17,782 nucleotides of DNA from Elusimicrobia bacterium RIFCSPLOWO2_01_FULL_59_12. GTDB taxonomy: Bacteria; Elusimicrobiota; Elusimicrobia; 2-01-FULL-59-12. The number at the start of each line of letters is the position of its first letter. Position 1 is the first letter of the stretch. The notes beneath the pieces are model-generated. The model saw nothing but the letters and a program-made list of their open reading frames with translations. It had not been told where the DNA came from and searched no databases. Location of the stretch: contig MGUR01000003.1 of NCBI GenBank assembly GCA_001800075.1, positions 1 to 17,782 of the forward strand. Reading direction: 5' to 3'. Below, piece by piece: positions 13,364 through 17,782 of this stretch. Position numbers and translations under genes: made by a program.

Positions 13364-14386
13364 ATGGCTGACGAAATTGCAGGTCTCGAGTTCGAGAAGC
13401 CCATCCTGGAGCTGGAAGCCAAGATCCAGGAACTGAAGTCCTGCTCGGCTTCGGAGCACTTGGACTTTACCGAAGAGCTCAAAGTCCTGGAAGAAAAGTG
13501 CAGCCAGCTTAAAACCCAGATTTACGGAAATCTGACGCCCTGGCAGCGGGTGATGATCGCCCGCCACGCCCAAAGGCCCTACACGCTTGATTACATCCGC
13601 GCGCTGTGCACTCAGTTCATCGAACTGCACGGCGACCGCTCGTTTTCCGATGACGCGGCTCTGGTCGGCGGCCTGGCGATGTTCGAAAACCAGCCGGTGG
13701 TCGTGCTCGGCCACCAGAAGGGCCGGACGGTCCAGGAATCGATGCTCCGCAACTTCGGCATGCCCCACCCCGAAGGCTACCGCAAAGCCTTGAGGATGAT
13801 GAAGCTGGCGGAAAAATTCAACCGGCCGGTGATCTGTTTCATTGACACCCCCGGCGCCTACCCCGGCATCGGCGCCGAAGAGCGCGGCCAGGCGCGGGCC
13901 ATCGCGCTGAACCTCTTTGAGATGGCCGCCTTGAAAGTTCCCGTGACCTGCATGATCATCGGGGAAGGCGGTTCCGGCGGAGCTCTGGCGATCGGCATGG
14001 GGGACCGCGTCCTGATGTGCGAGAACGCCTGGTACTCGGTCATTTCACCGGAGGGGTGCGCGGCGATTCTTTTCCGGGACGCGGCGCGGGCCAGCGAGGC
14101 CGCCGCAGCGCTGAAGTTGACCGCGCCGGAATTGAAAGCGCTGGGGATCATCGACGAGATCATTCCCGAGCCGCTGGGCGGCGGACACCGCGACCCCGGC
14201 ACGTTGATGGAAGCGGCCCGGGCGGTCCTTTCAAAACATTTGAAGGAACTCAAAACGCTGAGCACCGAAGACCTTCTGGAAAACCGCTACCAGAAATTCC
14301 GCGCCTTGGGCGTGTGGCGGGAAGCCGAGGTTGAGAAGGTGGAAAAAACCGGCCGGCGCAGGACCACGAAGCTCAAATCCGCTTAA
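13364..14386 (+). CDS. accA: Acetyl-CoA carboxylase carboxyltransferase subunit alpha
   Basis: A 340-residue AccA, slightly longer than the usual 315-325 because of a Lys/Arg-rich C-terminal tail. The N-terminal coiled segment (FEKPILELEAKIQELK...LTPWQRVMIARH..RPYTLDYI) is followed by the crotonase-like carboxyltransferase core: ELHGDRSFSDDAALVGGLA, GHQKGR, NFGMPHPEGYRKALRMMKLAEKF, FIDTPGAYPGIGAEERGQ and the conserved IIGEGGSGGALAIGMGDRVLMCENAWYSVISPEGCAAIL. With AccD it transfers the carboxyl group from biotin to acetyl-CoA, giving malonyl-CoA for fatty-acid synthesis in the cytoplasm. AAGGA lies 5 bases before ATG 13364. AccD, AccB and AccC are not in the window. It follows the barrel gene by 8 bases and is separated from the aldolase by repeat copy 3. 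Confidence 0.97.
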   Translation: MADEIAGLEFEKPILELEAKIQELKSCSASEHLDFTEELKVLEEKCSQLKTQIYGNLTPWQRVMIARHAQRPYTLDYIRALCTQFIELHGDRSFSDDAALVGGLAMFENQPVVVLGHQKGRTVQESMLRNFGMPHPEGYRKALRMMKLAEKFNRPVICFIDTPGAYPGIGAEERGQARAIALNLFEMAALKVPVTCMIIGEGGSGGALAIGMGDRVLMCENAWYSVISPEGCAAILFRDAARASEAAAALKLTAPELKALGIIDEIIPEPLGGGHRDPGTLMEAARAVLSKHLKELKTLSTEDLLENRYQKFRALGVWREAEVEKVEKTGRRRTTKLKSA

Positions 14387-14392
14387 TTTTTC

Positions 14393-14519
14393 CGTCATCC
14401 CCGCATGCCGTTAGCGGGGATCCAGAAAATGGATCTCTTAAATACCTAGATTCCCGCCCTCCACACGGCTGGACGGGCACGCCGGCAGTGTGGCGTGCGC
14501 GCTTTCGCGGGAACGACGA
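14393..14519 (+). repeat. Dispersed double-hairpin repeat, copy 3 (expanded loop)
   Basis: Begins GTCATCCCCGC...GCGGGGATCCAG, then an AT-rich spacer, then GATTCCCGCC...CGCGGGAACGACG. It has the same plan as copies 1 and 2, but the second hairpin carries an extra internal stem: CCACAC (14461-14466) with GTGTGG, or alternatively GCACGCC (14477-14483) with GGCGTGC (14492-14498). It lies between accA and the aldolase and ends 19 bases before that gene's start codon. Confidence 0.8.
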
Positions 14520-14538
14520 AAACGGAGGACGTGCGACG

Positions 14539-15591
14539 ATGGCCACACAGACAGCTGCACCAGCAAACAATAGCCTCAAGGATCACTTTCGGAATCTGGC
14601 CCCGGGCAAGTTATTGGGCTTGAAGCAGATCACCGACACCCACGGGAAGTTCAAGGTGTTCGCGCTCGACCAGAGCAATTCCTTCAAGAAGGCGATCCGC
14701 GCTCTGAACGAGAAACTGGGCGCCCCCAAGGAACCCGTTTACGAAGACATTCGCAACGCCAAAATGGAGATTACCTCGGCTTTGTCCGGAATGGCCACCG
14801 CCACCCTGCTGGATGTGAACTTCGGCCTGCGCCAATGCATCAATTCCGGCGCGCTCGCGCGCGGCGTCGGTCTCATCGGCCGCGTGGAAGCCTCGAAGGA
14901 CGCCGGCATCCCGGGGGAGTACGAACCGGGCTGGAGCGTCGCCCAGATCAAAAAGATGGGCTGCAGCGCGGTGAAGCTCTTGGTTTATATGGACGTCGAA
15001 GACATCGCTTACACCCAGAACCAGCTGAAGTTCGCCAAAGAGATTTATGACGCCTGCGCCAAGGAAGACATCCTGCTCATGACCGAGGAGCTGTCGTTCC
15101 CCCGCAAGGGCGAAGACAAAAAGACCCCGGCCTACGTCGCCCGCCGCCCGAAGAACATCATCGAGTCGGCGAAGCTCCTGGGCCCGATCACCGACATCCT
15201 GAAGCTGGAATTCCCCGGTGAAGAGAACCTGAAGGCGGTCAACGACGCCGCGATCCGGCCGTGGGTTCTGCTCTCCGCCGGCGAAAAATTCGACATCTTC
15301 CAGAAACAGGTGGAATCCGCGATGAAAGCGGGCAGCTCCGGCACCATGGCCGGCCGCGCGATCTTTAACGAATACTTCGAACAGACCACCCCGGATGCGC
15401 GCTGCCAATTCCTCGAGACGACCGGCAAACAGCGGATGAAAATCCTCTCCGACCTGGTGGACAAATACGCGCAGTCCGTCTGGACCCGCGCGGGGCTGAC
15501 CCCGAAGGACCTGGGCGCCGCGGTCGATCCGCACTGGTACTCTGACGGCAAAAACGTCGGGGCCGCGGGTGCCGTCCACGGAGAATATTAA
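14539..15591 (+). CDS. Class I (LacD/DeoC-type) fructose- or tagatose-bisphosphate aldolase
   Basis: A 350-residue TIM-barrel aldolase. ATG 14539 follows GGAGG (14524-14528) by 10 bases. Key stretches agree with LacD-type enzymes: VFALDQSNSFKKAI (active-site Asp), TATLLDVNFG, GCSAVKLLVYMD (Lys146) and DILKLEFPGE (Lys222, at the place of the Schiff-base lysine in LacD), with WVLLSAGEKFDIF and AGSSGTMAGRAIFNEYFEQ for phosphate binding. It would cleave fructose- or tagatose-1,6-bisphosphate to the two triose phosphates. The phosphofructokinase gene begins 3 bases after the stop, so fructose 1,6-bisphosphate is the likely substrate and this is probably the organism's glycolytic or gluconeogenic aldolase. 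Some relatives act on other sugar phosphates (for example sulfolactaldehyde chemistry), so the name is not fully certain. Confidence 0.85.
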   Translation: MATQTAAPANNSLKDHFRNLAPGKLLGLKQITDTHGKFKVFALDQSNSFKKAIRALNEKLGAPKEPVYEDIRNAKMEITSALSGMATATLLDVNFGLRQCINSGALARGVGLIGRVEASKDAGIPGEYEPGWSVAQIKKMGCSAVKLLVYMDVEDIAYTQNQLKFAKEIYDACAKEDILLMTEELSFPRKGEDKKTPAYVARRPKNIIESAKLLGPITDILKLEFPGEENLKAVNDAAIRPWVLLSAGEKFDIFQKQVESAMKAGSSGTMAGRAIFNEYFEQTTPDARCQFLETTGKQRMKILSDLVDKYAQSVWTRAGLTPKDLGAAVDPHWYSDGKNVGAAGAVHGEY

Positions 15592-15594
15592 GCG

Positions 15595-16626
15595 ATGGGG
15601 AAAAAGATCGGACTTCTGACCGGCGGGGGCGACTGCCCCGGGTTGAATCCGGCGCTGCGCGGCTGCGTGATGCGCGGGCTGGATCACGGGTTTGAGTTCA
15701 CCGGCTTCTTGGAAGGCTGGCGCGGGCTGGTGGAGGGTCACGCCCAGCCGGTGACGCTGGCGGATGTGAAAGAAATCGTCGGCAAGGGCGGCACTTTCCT
15801 CGGCTCCTCCCGGACTAACCCGTTTAAGATGGAGGGCGCGGTCCAAAAGTGCCTCGCCAATTTGAAGAAATTCAAGATGGATGCCCTGGTAGCGTGCGGG
15901 GGGGAAGATACTCTGGGCGTCGCCGCCAGGTTCTATAAGGACCACGCCGTCAACGTGGTCGGAGTCCCGAAAACCATGGATAACGACCTCTCCGCCACCG
16001 ACTATACCTTCGGCTTCGATACGGCGACCACCATCGCTGTCGATGCGCTGGAACGTCTCCGGGATACCGGCCGCAGCCACCGGCGCATCATGGTCCTGGA
16101 AGTGATGGGTCGTCATGCCGGCTGGGTGGCGCTCTATACCTCCATCGCCGCGGCAGCGGACTGGGTCCTGCTCCCGGAGCGCAAAGTCGACTTGAAGGCG
16201 ATGTGCGCCCACCTGAAAAAAGTTCACGCCCGGGATCAAGTGGCCTTGGTGGTGACCTCTGAAGCCGCCGAACTGCCCGGCGCCAAGCGGGAAAAGGAAG
16301 AGCTCGACCAGTTCGGCCATATGCTGCTCAAAAAGCGCGGCGTGGGAGACTCCCTGGCCGAGGTGATTGAGAAAGAAACCGGCATTGAAACCCGTTCCGC
16401 CGTCATCGGCCATATCCAGCGCGGGGGTCCGCCCACCCTCTTTGACCGCATTCTCGCCACCCGCGCCGGCGCCAAAGCGGCCGACATGGTCGCCGCCGGC
16501 GAGTTTGGAAAAATGGCCGCCCTCCGGGGCGATGAAATGAGGGCCGTTTCCCTCGAAGAAGCCACCGCCAAGCTCAAAACCGTTCCCCCCGACTGGCTGC
16601 AGCTGGCCGACACGTTTTTTAAATAG
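15595..16626 (+). CDS. pfp: 6-phosphofructokinase with PPi-type residues
   Basis: A 343-residue PfkA-superfamily enzyme, close in pattern to actinobacterial-type PFKs: GLLTGGGDCPGLNPALRG, GGTFLGSSRTNP, VPKTMDNDL, YTFGFDTATTIAVDAL, LEVMGRHAGWVAL, VIGHIQRGGPPTLFDRILATR. The nucleotide-specifying positions read GGEDTLG (Glu104-Asp105) and PKT (Lys126). ATP-dependent enzymes have Gly at the position of Asp105 (GGDG/GGEG), while Asp there plus Lys in PKTxDND is the recognised signature of pyrophosphate-dependent enzymes. I therefore predict PPi-fructose-6-phosphate 1-phosphotransferase, a reversible cytoplasmic reaction serving glycolysis and gluconeogenesis. It is transcribed with the aldolase 3 bases upstream. 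The specificity call rests on two residues and family knowledge. The bases after the stop show no clear terminator. Confidence 0.92.
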   Translation: MGKKIGLLTGGGDCPGLNPALRGCVMRGLDHGFEFTGFLEGWRGLVEGHAQPVTLADVKEIVGKGGTFLGSSRTNPFKMEGAVQKCLANLKKFKMDALVACGGEDTLGVAARFYKDHAVNVVGVPKTMDNDLSATDYTFGFDTATTIAVDALERLRDTGRSHRRIMVLEVMGRHAGWVALYTSIAAAADWVLLPERKVDLKAMCAHLKKVHARDQVALVVTSEAAELPGAKREKEELDQFGHMLLKKRGVGDSLAEVIEKETGIETRSAVIGHIQRGGPPTLFDRILATRAGAKAADMVAAGEFGKMAALRGDEMRAVSLEEATAKLKTVPPDWLQLADTFFK

Positions 16627-16792
16627 CCTCCCCTAACGACCCATATCATTTTCATATCTCTTTTTCGCACTGAAAATAGGACCCATAAAATTCATGAGCC
16701 GGTTGGTCCCGATATCTTGGCCGGACGCTTCATTGTCTATTTCCGCCATACCCTTATCATTAGAGCGGGACGGGGAGAAAGTAGAGGCTCCC

Positions 16793-17221
16793 ATGAAGAC
16801 ACTCCTTAGAACCTCCTCGGCCGCGATCCTCCTCGCCGCGCAGATGCTCGCAAGCTCCAGCCAAGCCTTCGACGCCGTGCAGCTCCACACCATCGATTCC
16901 AGGACGTATCACCTCACGATATCCGGAAAAGTCCTTCCCCGGACCCATGCCGGCGCCGCGGAAGTCCGTATTCAGGTGAGCCCCGCTGAAGGAACAACCG
17001 TCGAAGCCGCGGCGCTTCCCGATGCGAACGGGAATTTTTCGTTGAAGGTCTCATTTGAAGGCTATCCCAATGAGCAGGTGGACTGGAAATTGACGGCTCA
17101 ATCCGGTACGTACACCTTGACGACCCATGAAGGGCGTCATATCCTGTCGGATGACACCGCCATCACCGTCAAAGAATCCATCCACCTGACGGACCACGCG
17201 CTCATCCTGGCGCTCCGGTAA
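16793..17221 (+). CDS. Small secreted beta-rich protein, function unknown
   Basis: A 142-residue protein. ATG 16793 follows AGAGG by 6 bases and starts a signal peptide (MKTLLRTSSAAILLAAQMLASSSQA, cleavage near residue 25). The mature part is rich in Thr, Val, Ser and His with short alternating strands (TYHLTISGKVLPR, AAEVRIQVSP, FSLKVSFEGYPNEQVDWKLTAQSGTYTLTT), like an immunoglobulin- or transthyretin-like fold such as CarboxypepD_reg/Big domains. I do not recognise a named family. No cysteines are present in the mature part, and no lipobox is seen. A longer frame from 16694 adds a non-signal-like leader and is less likely. The next items are a 34-residue membrane peptide and a PilT-like gene, so a link to surface appendages is possible but unproven. 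Confidence 0.7.
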   Translation: MKTLLRTSSAAILLAAQMLASSSQAFDAVQLHTIDSRTYHLTISGKVLPRTHAGAAEVRIQVSPAEGTTVEAAALPDANGNFSLKVSFEGYPNEQVDWKLTAQSGTYTLTTHEGRHILSDDTAITVKESIHLTDHALILALR

Positions 17222-17239
17222 GAAAGGGGAGATACCCTT

Positions 17240-17344
17240 ATGTACCCCGTTGCTTACGCCAGTCTGCTGTTGAAAGGGGGGATGATCCTCATCCCCGGCC
17301 TGCTGTTGGTGTTGGTGCTTGGGTATGCATTCTGGCGCGAATGA
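17240..17344 (+). CDS. 34-residue single-TM membrane peptide
   Basis: ATG 17240 with AAGGGGAG about 9 bases upstream opens a 34-codon frame ending at TGA 17344. The peptide (MYPVAYASLLLKGG, then MILIPGLLLVLVLGYAF, then WRE) has one strong hydrophobic segment over about residues 15-31. The good ribosome-binding site, the position 18 bases after the previous stop and the clean TM favour a real gene over chance. No family is recognised. Tiny TM peptides often modulate a larger membrane complex; the secreted protein before it or the pilus ATPase after it are candidate partners. Confidence 0.5.
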   Translation: MYPVAYASLLLKGGMILIPGLLLVLVLGYAFWRE

Positions 17345-17430
17345 CCGATCTGTCCCTCGCTTTCCCTCCCCTGCCTTAGCGGATGATATTTCCCTTCCAA
17401 ATCAGCTCTTTCCCTGTTAGGTTCATCTCA

Positions 17431-17782
17431 TGGAAATGATCGATATTTTGAAGTCGGCCGTCCAAAAGGGAGCCTCCGACATCCACCTGGTCATCGGTCA
17501 GCCGCCGATGACGCGCGTCGACGGAATGCTGCAGCCCATGAAGGACTTCCCGGCGTTGACCGCAGACGAATCCCGCCGCGTCATTTTCAGCCTCTTGTCG
17601 GACTACCAGCGCAGCCGTTTTGAGCAGGAGTGGGAACTGGACTTTTCGGTGGCCGTGGACAACGTCTCCCGCTTTCGCGCGAACATTCTGCTCGAGAAGA
17701 AAGGCGTGGAAGCGGTCCTGAGGGTCATTTCCAGCAAGATCCCAACGCCGGAGGAACTTCAGCTCCCCTCCGTGATCACCGA
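17431..17782 (+). CDS. pilT: PilT-like type IV pilus ATPase, N-terminal part (3' end outside window)
   Basis: ATG 17431 opens a frame that runs off the window; 117 residues are visible. The start MEMIDILKSAVQKGASDIHLVIGQPPMTRVDGMLQPM is the classic N-terminal PAS-like domain of PilT/PilU/GspE-family hexameric ATPases, with the ASDIHL motif. ADESRRVIFSLLSDYQRSRFEQEWELDFSVAVDNVSRFRANIL and VLRVISSKIPTPEELQLPSVI follow as in PilT. PilT powers pilus retraction and twitching at the inner-membrane base. The Walker A motif lies beyond the window, so PilT cannot be told from PilU or a closely related pilus ATPase. An in-frame TAG at 17419 fixes the upstream limit. No good ribosome-binding site is seen before the ATG. 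Confidence 0.85.

Noticed and set aside
14611..16413. A 600-residue open frame on the - strand, opposite the aldolase and phosphofructokinase genes
   Set aside because: Both + strand genes are unmistakable enzymes over their whole length. The antisense frame is rich in His, Gln, Arg and Gly, as expected for a shadow frame in GC-rich DNA, and shows no recognisable domain or ribosome-binding site.
16694..16792. Longer N-terminus for the small secreted protein
   Set aside because: The added 33 residues are acidic and not signal-like, whereas ATG 16793 starts a clean signal peptide with AGAGG before it.

Overview
The window is about 17.8 kb of gene-dense, GC-rich (roughly 60% by eye) bacterial chromosome. 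The likely host is a Gram-negative (diderm) uncultivated lineage. Candidatus Omnitrophota is my best guess, because of the outer-membrane barrel family at 12576-13355, the lone FliG-C domain gene, the secreted HEAT-repeat and vWA proteins, and the dispersed double-hairpin repeats. This is inference; no marker gene for phylogeny (rRNA, ribosomal protein) is present. Almost all genes lie on the + strand, and the exception is a small gene at 1132-1428.

Layout. (1) Positions 1-1022 hold the end of a cluster of the kind found beside terminal oxidases: the C-terminal part of an ABC-2 permease, a DUF420 membrane protein and a 51-residue CPxC membrane peptide. (2) Positions 1023-2560 hold a dispersed repeat, a lone FliG-C-like gene on the - strand, a divergently transcribed HAD phosphatase and a strong sigma70-type promoter followed by a second repeat. 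(3) Positions 2561-7704 form an operon: a GldA-like ABC ATPase, a GldF-like permease, a GldG-like auxiliary protein, a DUF4340 protein and a D-2-hydroxyacid dehydrogenase. (4) Positions 7705-11553 form a regulatory island: an ECF sigma factor, an anti-sigma factor fused to a PrcB-like extracytoplasmic domain, a secreted vWA protein, and a second, smaller anti-sigma/PrcB fusion. (5) Positions 11626-13355 encode a secreted HEAT-repeat protein and a predicted outer-membrane barrel. (6) Positions 13364-16626 encode AccA, a LacD-type aldolase and a 6-phosphofructokinase with PPi-type residues; a third repeat sits between accA and the aldolase. (7) Positions 16627-17782 encode a small secreted protein, a 34-residue membrane peptide and the start of a PilT-like ATPase that runs off the window.

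The most interesting part is the regulatory island. The motif GGGAACATTT-N12-TGTC occurs twice with identical spacing, once before the sigma gene (7708-7733) and once before the vWA gene (9528-9553). It matches the usual GGAAC / GTC form of ECF promoters. Two membrane-spanning anti-sigma proteins with the same unusual architecture (zinc finger, one TM, Pro-rich linker, PrcB-like domain) flank the vWA protein. I propose a self-regulated envelope-sensing module in which the PrcB-like domains and the vWA protein act on the outer side of the membrane. No gap exceeds 300 bases. The gaps at 16627-16792 and 17345-17430 show nothing I can support.
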